NCBI GenBank assembly: GCA_001788395.1 | Contig: MGBT01000163.1 | Location: 5,173 to 54,152, forward strand | Length of the DNA: 48,980 nucleotides | Reading direction: 5' to 3' | Source: Candidatus Rokubacteria bacterium GWA2_70_23 | GTDB taxonomy: Bacteria; Methylomirabilota; Methylomirabilia; Rokubacteriales; CSP1-6 | Notes under the pieces: generated by a model | The model's database searches: none | Seen by the model: only the letters and a program-made list of their open reading frames with translations | Told to the model about the DNA's origin: nothing | Made by a program: the position numbers and the translations under genes | Shown here: piece after piece, positions 9,470 to 18,391 of the stretch | How positions within the stretch are numbered: the stretch's first letter is position 1 | How the letters are laid out: each line of letters starts with the position of its first letter

Positions 9470-10099
9470 GTGGATGTCGCACTGGAGAAGAGGCAGGTCA
9501 AGCGGGCGTACAAGCTATACGCTCCCGCCTACGACTTCGTCTTCGACTGGATCTTCCATCCCGGCCGCGAAGCCGCCATCCGGCTCCTGGACATCCGCCC
9601 CGGCCAGCACGTGCTGGAGGTCGGCATCGGCACCGGACTCAATCTGCCCCTCTACCCCGCACGCTGCCGGCTCACCGGCATCGACCTCTCCGAGGAGATG
9701 CTGCGCAAGGCCCACGAGAAGGTCGATGAGCTCGGGGCCACCAACGTCACCCTCCGGGCCATGGACGCCACCGTCATGGAGTTCGGCGACAACGAGTTCG
9801 ACTCGGCGGTGGCGACGTACACCATCAGCGCGGTCCCGGACCCGGTGGCGGCGCTGAGCGAGATGCGCCGCGTCGTCAAGCCCAACGGCAACATCGTCGT
9901 CCTGAACCATTTCCGCAGCGAGCGGCGCGTGATGGGGCGGATGGAGGATCTCGTCGCGCCCGTGTGCACGCGCCTGGGCTGGAAGTCGAACCTGCCCCTC
10001 GAGCCGCTCCTCGCGCAGGTGGGCCTCATCCCGGAGATCTCCACGAAGGTCAACCTGTTCAACGGCTGGCGCCTCATCAAGTGCGTGAATCGAAAGTAG
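9470..10099 (+). CDS. Class I SAM-dependent methyltransferase (phospholipid N-methyltransferase-like)
   Basis: VLEVGIGTGLNLPLYP and GIDLSEEML motifs; GTG start with upstream gaggagg. Confidence 0.85.
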   Translation: MDVALEKRQVKRAYKLYAPAYDFVFDWIFHPGREAAIRLLDIRPGQHVLEVGIGTGLNLPLYPARCRLTGIDLSEEMLRKAHEKVDELGATNVTLRAMDATVMEFGDNEFDSAVATYTISAVPDPVAALSEMRRVVKPNGNIVVLNHFRSERRVMGRMEDLVAPVCTRLGWKSNLPLEPLLAQVGLIPEISTKVNLFNGWRLIKCVNRK

Positions 10100-10125
10100 C
10101 GTAACGGCCCTCGCGATCTGCCGTG

Positions 10126-11148
10126 ATGGCGCGGATCGCGCTTCTGCTCCTCGCCCTCCTTCTTTCCGCCCCCGCCCTCCTCGGCGGGCGCGGGGCTCTC
10201 ACCGCGACGCTCTTCCTCACGGAGTTCCTCTCCGACGGGCGCTGGCGCCCCCTCACCGCGGTCACGCCCGCTCCGGTCGTGCGGGCGCTGCCGGCCGCGG
10301 CCGCTGGCCGCCCGATCCCCACCGATCTCTTCACCCGCCCGAGCGTCTCCCGCCCCCCGGCACTCGTGCTCGTGCACGGGCTGGCGGCCGCGGGCAAGGA
10401 CGACGCGCGTCTCCGCGAGGCGGCCGCGCTTCTCGCCCGGGCCGGCTGGGATGTCGCGGTGCCCACCGTCGAGGGCCTGACGCGGCTGCGTCTCCGGCCG
10501 GAGGACGCGGATGCCGTGGTGGCGGCGGTGCAGGCGCTGCGCCGCGACGGGGCCCCGGCGGTCGGGATCCTGGCGGTGAGCGTCGGGGCCGGCCCCGCGC
10601 TCCTCGCCGCCTCCGAGCCGGTGCTCGCGCCATCGGTCTCGGCGGTTCTCACCCTCGGCGGCTACGCCTCGGCGCAGGAGCTGCTCCGCTACACGCTCAC
10701 GGGCGCCTACGCGTTCGGCGCTGCGCGCGGGCGGGGCATGCCCGACGAGGCCGCCATCGCTCAGTTCGCGATCGCCAACGCGGAGCTGATGGATGAAGCC
10801 GGACGGCGGCTCGTGGCGAACCGGGATCCGGCGATGGTGGACGCGCTGCTCGGCGCGCTGCCTCCCGCCTCGCAGCATCTGCTCTCGGTACTCTCACCGG
10901 AGAGGCGCGCGGGCCGCATCCGGGCCCCGCTCTTCCTCGTCCACGGACGGGACGACCCGGCGGTGCCCTACTCCGAGACGTTGCGGCTCGCCCGGGCCGC
11001 CGAGCTGGCAGGGCGCCGCGCGCAGGTGGCGATCGTCGGCGCCCTCGGCCATGTGGAACCGGGGGCCGGATCGCGCTGGGTCGATCTGTGGCGGCTGTGG
11101 GGGACTTTCTACGCCTTCGCGGTCACTTCGGGCGGCCGAGCCCCATGA
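10126..11148 (+). CDS. Alpha/beta hydrolase
   Basis: PALVLVHGLAAAGKDD, GILAVSVGAG, LFLVHGRDDPAVPY motifs. Confidence 0.75.
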   Translation: MARIALLLLALLLSAPALLGGRGALTATLFLTEFLSDGRWRPLTAVTPAPVVRALPAAAAGRPIPTDLFTRPSVSRPPALVLVHGLAAAGKDDARLREAAALLARAGWDVAVPTVEGLTRLRLRPEDADAVVAAVQALRRDGAPAVGILAVSVGAGPALLAASEPVLAPSVSAVLTLGGYASAQELLRYTLTGAYAFGAARGRGMPDEAAIAQFAIANAELMDEAGRRLVANRDPAMVDALLGALPPASQHLLSVLSPERRAGRIRAPLFLVHGRDDPAVPYSETLRLARAAELAGRRAQVAIVGALGHVEPGAGSRWVDLWRLWGTFYAFAVTSGGRAP

Positions 11149-12007
11149 GCGCCATGGCATCGCGCACGGGCTCGTAGTCCCGGTCCTCGGCTTCCGTGAA
11201 GCCGTCGATGTCGTAGAGCTGCTTCAGGAGCGCCGCGTGCTCGGGGCCCTTGATGGCCAGGAGCGCGCGCCTGATCCTCGCCACCGCATCGGCCGGCAAG
11301 CCGGGGCGCGCGCAGATGCCGGCCTCCGGGATCTCCGGCGTCTCGGCCACGAAGGACAGCTGGGCGATGAGGGCCGGATCCTTGAGGTGCAGCTCCGGCG
11401 CCTTGTCGAAGGAGACGGCCGCGGCCACCCGTCCCGTGAGCACCGAGCGCAACGCCACCTCGTGGGTGCCCGCGAAGAGCGCCTCCTTGAAGAACGACTT
11501 CGGATCGCGGTCCTTGACGAGCCCCTTCTTCATGAGCAGCACCATGGGATAGATGTAGCCGGAGCTGGAGGCCGGGTCCACGAAGGCCACCGTCTTGCCC
11601 CGCAGCTCCTCGAGGCGCTGAATACCGCTGTCCTTGCGCACGTAGAAGCGGGCGGTGTAGGCCACCTTCCCCTGCCAGATGTCACGCACCAGGATCTGGC
11701 AACCCGCCTCGCGGTTGGCCAGCACGTAGCCCACCGGGTGGACGAAGGCGAGGTCCACGCGCCGGCTCCGCAGCGCCTCCACCACCCCCGCGTAATCCGA
11801 GGCCACCTGGGCGCGCACGGGTAACCCGGACAGGCGCGTCAGCGTCTTCGCGAAGGCATCGCCGGCTTCCTGGAGGGCGGTCGGATCGCGGGACGGCGTG
11901 AGCGCGATGGTCAGCGCCTGGTCCGCGGCCCCCGCTCCCCCGTGCGCGAGCGACACGACAGCCGCCAGGACCCCCCCCAGCACGACACTCAACCTCGACC
12001 GCGTCAT
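11123..12007 (-). CDS. PhnD-like phosphate/phosphonate-type substrate-binding protein
   Basis: Signal peptide, DLAFVHPVGYVLA, VAFVDPASSSGYIYP motifs; 3' end overlaps the convergent hydrolase gene. Confidence 0.8.
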   Translation of the reverse strand: MTRSRLSVVLGGVLAAVVSLAHGGAGAADQALTIALTPSRDPTALQEAGDAFAKTLTRLSGLPVRAQVASDYAGVVEALRSRRVDLAFVHPVGYVLANREAGCQILVRDIWQGKVAYTARFYVRKDSGIQRLEELRGKTVAFVDPASSSGYIYPMVLLMKKGLVKDRDPKSFFKEALFAGTHEVALRSVLTGRVAAAVSFDKAPELHLKDPALIAQLSFVAETPEIPEAGICARPGLPADAVARIRRALLAIKGPEHAALLKQLYDIDGFTEAEDRDYEPVRDAMALMGLGRPK

Positions 12008-13458
12008 TCGGGACACCCCAGGCCCGCCGCGGCCTGGAGCGGCCCGGCGTCGTCGTCCCGCCGGACGCCCCAACCCGCCAGCCGGGCGAGCAGTGTGTTG
12101 CGGTGCACTCCGAGGCTGCGGGCGGCGCGGCTCTGGTTCCCGTTCTCCCGCTCCAGCGCACGCAGGATATAGGCCTGCTCGAACCGGTCGCGCGCCTCCT
12201 TGAGCGTCAGCGCGGAGGCCGCGACCTCCCCCGGACCGCGGCCGGTCCCGTCGTGGATGGCCAGATCCAGCGGCAGGCCGTCGAGCCGGATGACCGGGCG
12301 GCGGGCCAGCGCCACGCTCCGCTCGATCACGTTCTCCAGCTCCCGCACATTGCCGGGCCAGTCGTAGGCCTGAAGCGCAAGCAGCGCGCCGCGCGAGAGA
12401 CCGCGCACGTCCTTCTTGAACTCGCGGGAGTACTTCTTGACGAAGTGGTCCGCCAGGATGCCGATGTCCTCCTTCCGCTGCCGGAGCGGCGGCACGGAGA
12501 GCGGCACCACGTTCAGCCGGTAGTACAGGTCCTCGCGGAATTCATGGGCCCGGACGCGCTGCTTGAGGTCCACGTTGGTGGCGGCGATGATCCGCACATC
12601 GACCGGGATCGTGCGCGTGCCGCCAAGGCGCTCGATCTCGCGCTCCTGGAGGGCGCGGAGCAGCTTGGCCTGCAGCTCCACGCGCAGGCTCCCCACCTCG
12701 TCGAGGAAGAGCGTGCCGCCGTGCGCCAGCTCGAACCGGCCCACCTTGCGCGCATGCGCCCCCGTGAAGGCGCCCTTCTCATGACCGAACAGCTCGGACT
12801 CCAGGAGGGTGTCCGGGATCGCCGCCACGTTCACGGCGACGAGCGGCTGGTCCCGGCGCGGACTCTGCCGGTGGATGGCCCGCGCCACCAGCTCCTTGCC
12901 CGTACCGGTCTCGGCGGTGATCAGGACCGTGGCATGGGTCTGGGCGACCTGGGTGATGGTCTCGTAAAGCCGCACCATGGCGGGGTGCCGGCCGACGAGA
13001 GCGTCGACGCCGTGGGTCCGATCCAGCTCTTCGCGGAGGTAGCAGACTTCTCGCTCGAGCACCCGCTGCTGAGCCGCCTGTCGGACGAGCAGCAGGATCT
13101 CGTCCACGTCGAAGGGCTTGACGAGGTACTCGTAGGCCCCCGCCTTGATGCACTCCACCGCCGTGCGGACGTCCGGGACCGCCGTCATCAGGATCACGGG
13201 GAGGGAGTCATCGAGCGCCAGGATGCGCGGCAGGACGGCAGGGCCCCGCTCACCCGGGAGCCTCACGTCGAGCAGGACCACATCCACGCGGCGCGACCGG
13301 ATGATCTGGAGCCCCGCGGCGCCGTCCTCGGCGCCGAGAACCTCGAACTCGTACTTGAGGATCTCGGCCAGCGACTCACGCACGCCCGGCTCGTCGTCGA
13401 TGACGAGCACGACGAGGCGAGGCTTGTACACCGCCGCAGGATCGGGCGTGGAGGTCAC
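12004..13458 (-). CDS. Sigma-54-dependent NtrC-family response regulator
   Basis: REC domain (VIDDEPGVRESL, LLDVRLPG), GETGTGKE-like Walker A, GAFTGA loop, Fis-type HTH. Confidence 0.95.
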   Translation of the reverse strand: MTSTPDPAAVYKPRLVVLVIDDEPGVRESLAEILKYEFEVLGAEDGAAGLQIIRSRRVDVVLLDVRLPGERGPAVLPRILALDDSLPVILMTAVPDVRTAVECIKAGAYEYLVKPFDVDEILLLVRQAAQQRVLEREVCYLREELDRTHGVDALVGRHPAMVRLYETITQVAQTHATVLITAETGTGKELVARAIHRQSPRRDQPLVAVNVAAIPDTLLESELFGHEKGAFTGAHARKVGRFELAHGGTLFLDEVGSLRVELQAKLLRALQEREIERLGGTRTIPVDVRIIAATNVDLKQRVRAHEFREDLYYRLNVVPLSVPPLRQRKEDIGILADHFVKKYSREFKKDVRGLSRGALLALQAYDWPGNVRELENVIERSVALARRPVIRLDGLPLDLAIHDGTGRGPGEVAASALTLKEARDRFEQAYILRALERENGNQSRAARSLGVHRNTLLARLAGWGVRRDDDAGPLQAAAGLGCPE

Positions 13459-14939
13459 GGGCGCCGGGGGTTCTGGGATTCGGGGGCCTTCAGGACCACG
13501 TACTCGTTCCCCCCGCCGCCCCGCTGAACATAGACCGGCACCACGTCCCCCGGTTGAACCGCCGCCATGATCCGGCGAAACCCCGCCATGTCGATCACCG
13601 CCTGGCGGTTCACCTCGAGGATCGCATCCCCGGGGCGGATGCCGGCCTCCGCGCCCGAGCTGCCCGCCGCCACGGCGGTCACCACCACGCCCGCCCGCGC
13701 CGACAGGCTGAAGCGCTCCGCGGCCTCGGCGGTGAGCGGCTCGACGGTGAGACCGAGGCTCTCCTCTTTCGGGACGGCGGCGGCGAGCGTCTCCTCGGCC
13801 GCCTGCTCGCCGATCTTCACGGTGAGCGGCATCGGCTTCCGATCGCGGATCACCGAGAGCCCCGCAGGGCGCCCGGGCTCCACCGCGGCAACCCGCTTCT
13901 GGAGATCGGTCACGTCCTTGATGGCCGCGCCCGCGAACTCCACGATGATGTCGCCCGGCTTCAGGCCGGCCGCCTCCGCGGGGCTGCCCGCCATGACGTC
14001 CGACACGAGGACGCCGTTCGCCTGGGAGAGGCCGAAGCCCGCGGCCAGGTCATCGGTGAGGTCCTGGATGACGATGCCGAGCCACCCGCGCACCACGCGC
14101 CCCCTGGCGATGAGCTGGGCCATGATGTCGCGCGCCATGTTGATCGGGATCGAGAAACCGATCCCCTGCCCGGTGGCGACGATGGCCGTGTTGATGCCGA
14201 TGACGCGGCCCCGCAGGTTCAGCAGCGGCCCCCCGGAGTTCCCGGGGTTGATGGAGGCGTCGGTCTGGATGAACGCCTCGTAGGTGGCGACGCCGACCCG
14301 TGTGCGCCCGGTGGCCGAGACAATCCCCACCGTCACCGTCCGGTCGAGCCCGAAGGGGTTCCCGATGGCGATGGCCCATTGCCCGACGCGCAGCGTGTCG
14401 GAGTTCCCCAGCGCCGCCACGGGGAGCGAGTCGGCCGGCGCCTCGATCTTGAGCACGGCCAGATCGCTCTTCGGATCCCGCCCCACCAGCGTCGCCTTGA
14501 ACTTGCGGTCGTCGGAGAGGCGCACCTCGATCTCGGCGGCGTTCTCGACCACGTGGTTGTTCGTGAGGATGTACCCCTGGCGATCCACGATGACGCCGGA
14601 GCCGGCGGCGCGTCCCTCGTCTCTGGGCCCGCGGCGGCGGAAGAAGCGGTCGAAGAACTCCGGCCCGAAGAACTCCTTGAAGCGCTGCTCCATCTCCGGG
14701 CTCTGGCCGCTCTCCGGGGACTCGGTCTTCCTGGGCTTGACGCTGACGTTCACCACGGACGGCATCACGCGATCAGCCACCGCCACGAACGCGTCCTCGA
14801 TCGCCTGCAGCACCCGCTCGGGCTCGCCCGGAGGCGCGCCCTTCGGCGCGGGCCCAGTCTGGGCAGACGCCGCCGCCGACAGCGAGAGGGCGACGCACAG
14901 GACGACGAGATGCCGCACGGCCAACCGGCGCAGACTCAT
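13455..14939 (-). CDS. Do family serine protease (HtrA/DegP-like) with two PDZ domains
   Basis: NNHVV, SDLAVLKIE, NPGNSGGPLLN catalytic motifs; two PDZ domains. Confidence 0.95.
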   Translation of the reverse strand: MSLRRLAVRHLVVLCVALSLSAAASAQTGPAPKGAPPGEPERVLQAIEDAFVAVADRVMPSVVNVSVKPRKTESPESGQSPEMEQRFKEFFGPEFFDRFFRRRGPRDEGRAAGSGVIVDRQGYILTNNHVVENAAEIEVRLSDDRKFKATLVGRDPKSDLAVLKIEAPADSLPVAALGNSDTLRVGQWAIAIGNPFGLDRTVTVGIVSATGRTRVGVATYEAFIQTDASINPGNSGGPLLNLRGRVIGINTAIVATGQGIGFSIPINMARDIMAQLIARGRVVRGWLGIVIQDLTDDLAAGFGLSQANGVLVSDVMAGSPAEAAGLKPGDIIVEFAGAAIKDVTDLQKRVAAVEPGRPAGLSVIRDRKPMPLTVKIGEQAAEETLAAAVPKEESLGLTVEPLTAEAAERFSLSARAGVVVTAVAAGSSGAEAGIRPGDAILEVNRQAVIDMAGFRRIMAAVQPGDVVPVYVQRGGGGNEYVVLKAPESQNPRRP

Positions 14940-14960
14940 GAGGGGTCTCCGGCGGCCATC

Positions 14961-16391
14961 TTACTCCGTGGACGGGGGCGTCGCCAGGGGGGAACGGAGT
15001 GTCACTTCCAGGATACACCGCGTGTCAGGCGTCACGGGCGCCGCGCGGCCCCGCCGCACGCCTGCGACCCAGAGGATTGCGCCGTCGGCCTCGAGCAGCG
15101 GGATGCGATCGCGGTCCCAGCGGGGAATCCCCGCGTCCACGAGGAACTCCTTCAGCCGACGCACCCCGGGGCCGCCGAAGGGGGCGAACCGATCGCCGGG
15201 GCAGCGCCCGCGCACGGTGAGGTCCGCGGGCATTCGGTCCGCATCGAAGGCCACGACGCACGGATCCCGCGGCGGCAGCCACTCGGCCGGACGCCCCAGA
15301 CGGCGTGACTCGAGCCAGAGCCCCACCTCGGGTAGCGCGAGAGCTCCCGGCGGGCGCCAGACGCGCGGAGAGATGCTGCCGGCCCCGGCGGGTCCGATGC
15401 GCAGCCACGCTCCGCTCCGCTCCACCGTCACGCGCCCCAGGCAGATCGCGTGGCGCGGGGGTGACGGATCGAGCATCCGCCGGAGCGCAACCTGCGCATG
15501 CGCCCGGAGCGGCGCCGCAACACCCAGCCGCAGGAGCCCGCCGCGGAGGACCTCGGCGGCCAGGTCCTCTGGCAATGCCGCGAGCTCGGCCGCGCGCAGG
15601 AGGAGACCCCCGTCGCGCGGCTCGGCCAGCCGGGCGAGCTCGAGGGCGGCGCGCGCCGTGAGCCTCGAGACGGCCCCGCGGGCGACGGCAGCGGCGCGAC
15701 ACAGGAGCTCGACGACGTCGGGATCGTAGCGCTCGCGGAGGAACGGCAGCACGTCGTGCCTGATCCGGTTCCGCAGGAAGCGGCGATCGCGGTTGCTCCG
15801 ATCCTCGACCCACGGGAGCCCATGGGCGCGGAGGTGGGCCTCGATCTCCCGCCGATGCGTCTCGAGCAGCGGCCGGATGTACGGGCCACGCGCCGGCGGA
15901 ATCCCCGCGAGCCCCCGCGGGCCGGCGCCCTCGAGGAGACGCATGCAGACCGTCTCGGCCTGATCGTCGGCGGTGTGCGCGGTGGCGACCCGGGAGGCGC
16001 CGATCTCCCGCGCCCGCGCGGCGAAGGCCGCGTACCGGACACGCCGCGCGGCCGCCTCGAGCCCGCCCTCGCCCGCCGGATCCCCCGGCACTCCCACGTG
16101 AACGCGCTCGACATGCGCGGGAATCGCCCAGCGCCGGCAGAGCCCGAGGACGAAGCGCGCGTCCTCGTCCGCCTCGGGCCGGAGACCGTGGTGCACGTGG
16201 ATGACGTGGAGCGACAGTGGGAACATCGGCCCGAGGAGACGGAGCGCGTGGAGCAGGGCCACCGAATCGGCGCCCCCGGACACGGCGACGAGCACCGTGT
16301 CGCCGCCCGCGAGGAGACCGTGGCGGCGGATGGTGGCGAGGACGCCGTCCGCGAGGCCACCTGGCAACGTCACCCGGTTCGGCCGACCCAC
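14961..16391 (-). CDS. tilS: tRNA(Ile)-lysidine synthase
   Basis: VAVSGGADSVALLHAL PP-loop, HVHHGLRPEAD, RNRIRHDVLP. Confidence 0.93.
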   Translation of the reverse strand: MGRPNRVTLPGGLADGVLATIRRHGLLAGGDTVLVAVSGGADSVALLHALRLLGPMFPLSLHVIHVHHGLRPEADEDARFVLGLCRRWAIPAHVERVHVGVPGDPAGEGGLEAAARRVRYAAFAARAREIGASRVATAHTADDQAETVCMRLLEGAGPRGLAGIPPARGPYIRPLLETHRREIEAHLRAHGLPWVEDRSNRDRRFLRNRIRHDVLPFLRERYDPDVVELLCRAAAVARGAVSRLTARAALELARLAEPRDGGLLLRAAELAALPEDLAAEVLRGGLLRLGVAAPLRAHAQVALRRMLDPSPPRHAICLGRVTVERSGAWLRIGPAGAGSISPRVWRPPGALALPEVGLWLESRRLGRPAEWLPPRDPCVVAFDADRMPADLTVRGRCPGDRFAPFGGPGVRRLKEFLVDAGIPRWDRDRIPLLEADGAILWVAGVRRGRAAPVTPDTRCILEVTLRSPLATPPSTE

Positions 16392-17053
16392 ACCTCGCCG
16401 TCCTCGAAGTGCTCCTTCTTCCAGATCGGCACCGTCTCCTTGAGGGTGTCGATGGCGAAGTGGCAGGCCTCGAAGGCCTCGCGCCGGTGCGCCGAGGAGA
16501 CGGCGATGAGCACGCTCGACTCGCCGATCTCGAGCCGGCCCACCCGGTGCACGAGGGCCACCTTCCGCACGCCCGGAAAGCGGGCGCGCACCGCTGCGGC
16601 GATCTCGTGCATCTTGGCGGTGGCCATGGCCGCGTGGCCCTCGTACTCGAGGAACTTGATCTGCCGCCCGCCCGTCTCCTCGCGCACGACACCCGAGAAG
16701 AGGACGATGGCGCCCGCGCCCGGGTCCTCCACCGCCAGCACCAGCGCGCGCTCGGAGAGCGGCTCGGCGGTGACCTCGACGCGGTCCGCGGCCGGCGCCG
16801 CCCCGGCCGCGCCGCCACTCACGGGCGGGAACAGACAGAGCTCCTCGCCGGCATGGAGCGGGCGGTCGGGGACGACGTAGTCGTTGCCCACGGCGAACAG
16901 CGTGAATGGGCGGTACGCCGAGAGCGCCGGGAAGCGGCTCGTCACCGCCTCCCAGGCGGCCTCGACCGTACCGCCCTCTGGCAGATCCAGCTCGACGCGG
17001 TCATGCCCCGCTTCCTCACGGTAGCGGGCGAACAACCGCACCTGCACCTTCAT
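16370..17053 (-). CDS. Fused MoaD-MoaE molybdopterin synthase
   Basis: N-terminal MoaD ending in FPPVSGG followed by MoaE (GAIVLFSGVVRE...EYEGHAAMA...PIWKKEHFEDG). Confidence 0.92.
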   Translation of the reverse strand: MKVQVRLFARYREEAGHDRVELDLPEGGTVEAAWEAVTSRFPALSAYRPFTLFAVGNDYVVPDRPLHAGEELCLFPPVSGGAAGAAPAADRVEVTAEPLSERALVLAVEDPGAGAIVLFSGVVREETGGRQIKFLEYEGHAAMATAKMHEIAAAVRARFPGVRKVALVHRVGRLEIGESSVLIAVSSAHRREAFEACHFAIDTLKETVPIWKKEHFEDGEVWVGRTG

Positions 17054-17098
17054 GATGCTGCTGCCCGCCGGGCGTCTGGCAGGATGCGGAAACACTGC

Positions 17099-17224
17099 GC
17101 AGGCCGCTCAAAAAGGTCCAGATGCAAGGCGGCGCCCGACGGCCGCACGCGAGGCGTACTCCCTGTACGTTGAGCGTGCGGCCGAGGGCGCCAACGCAGC
17201 AGATGGGCCTTTTTCAGCGGCCTG
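17099..17224. repeat. Long imperfect inverted repeat / hairpin element (~57-bp arms)
   Basis: gcaggccgctcaaaaaggtcc...gtac-tccct-gtac...gggcctttttcagcggcctgc; arms mutually complementary with mismatches. Confidence 0.8.
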
Positions 17225-17551
17225 CTAGAACTGGTGCGAGGAACCGCAACCACAGGACGACTTCACGTTGGGGTTGTTGATCGCGAAACCCGCCCCCATC
17301 ATGTTGTTGTCCACGTAGTCGATCTCGCTGCCCGCCAGATACGGCGCGCTCTTGCTGTCCACAAGGACCCTGACCCCATGGGAGTCGACGACGCTGTCGT
17401 CCTCGCCGGCCGCGTCATCCCACCCCAGCTCGTACGACATGCCCGAGCAGCCGCCGCCGACAACGCGAATGCGCAGGCCCAACTCGGGCTTGCCCTCTTC
17501 AAGCCGCAGATCGGCGATCTTCTTCGCCGCCGTCTCAGTCAGACTGACCAT
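17225..17551 (-). CDS. erpA: HesB/IscA/ErpA family iron-sulfur cluster insertion protein
   Basis: LRIRVVGGGCSGMSYEL and CGCGSSHQF C-terminus. Confidence 0.9.
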   Translation of the reverse strand: MVSLTETAAKKIADLRLEEGKPELGLRIRVVGGGCSGMSYELGWDDAAGEDDSVVDSHGVRVLVDSKSAPYLAGSEIDYVDNNMMGAGFAINNPNVKSSCGCGSSHQF

Positions 17552-17649
17552 GCAATCCTCCTCGGAATCTCTCGGGGTGACTGTGCTCGCGACCCTGCGT
17601 TCAGTATACCAGAGCTTCCCGAAGCCGAGGCCCGAGGCCCCCGGAGGCC

Positions 17650-18366
17650 TCAGAGCACACCCCCCGCCGGCAGCAGGGTGATCTCCTCCAGCGCCGCGTT
17701 GGGCGCCTGCGCGGCCATCAGGAGCGCCGCCTCCGCCACCTGATCGGGCCGGAGCATCCGGGTCCGGTCCGGAGGGCTCGGCACGGCATCCCAGAGGGCG
17801 GTGTCCACGGCCCCCGCCGACAGCACCCCCACCCGCACCCCGTGGGGGCGCATCTCCTCCGCCAGCACCCGGGCGAGTCCCAGGAGCCCGTACTTCGAGG
17901 CCGTGTACGCCGAGGACCCGGAGAGCGTGCGGCTGGTCACCACGGAGCCGATGACGATGATCGTCCCGCTCCGCTGCTGCATCATGGCGGGCAGCGCCGC
18001 CCGGCAGCAGAGGAAGGGGGCGCGCAGGTTGACCGCCATCATCTCGTCCCAGGCGGGGGGGTGAGTCTCGACCAGGGGCCCGAACGCGGCCGTGCCGGCG
18101 GCGGCCACCAGCAGGTCGATGCGCCCGTACGCATCGAGCACACGCCGGACGAGAGCGGCGACGGCGGCCTCCTGCCGCACATCCGCCGGTAGAACGAGGG
18201 CCCGCCCGCCGGCTCCCTCGATCTCTCGCGCCACCGCGTCCAGCTCGGCAGCCGTGCGCGCCGCGAGCACCACGGTCGCCCCCTCGCGGGCGAACGCGAG
18301 CGCCACGGCGCGGCCGATGCCGCGCCCCGCCCCGGTGACCAGCGCCACCCGGCCGGCCAGCCTCAC
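17650..18366 (-). CDS. SDR family oxidoreductase
   Basis: TGAGRGIG, NNAG-equivalent AAAGTAAFG, YTASKYGLLG. Confidence 0.9.
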   Translation of the reverse strand: MRLAGRVALVTGAGRGIGRAVALAFAREGATVVLAARTAAELDAVAREIEGAGGRALVLPADVRQEAAVAALVRRVLDAYGRIDLLVAAAGTAAFGPLVETHPPAWDEMMAVNLRAPFLCCRAALPAMMQQRSGTIIVIGSVVTSRTLSGSSAYTASKYGLLGLARVLAEEMRPHGVRVGVLSAGAVDTALWDAVPSPPDRTRMLRPDQVAEAALLMAAQAPNAALEEITLLPAGGVL

Positions 18367-18391
18367 GCGCGGCCCCGCAAGCCCCGGCCCG

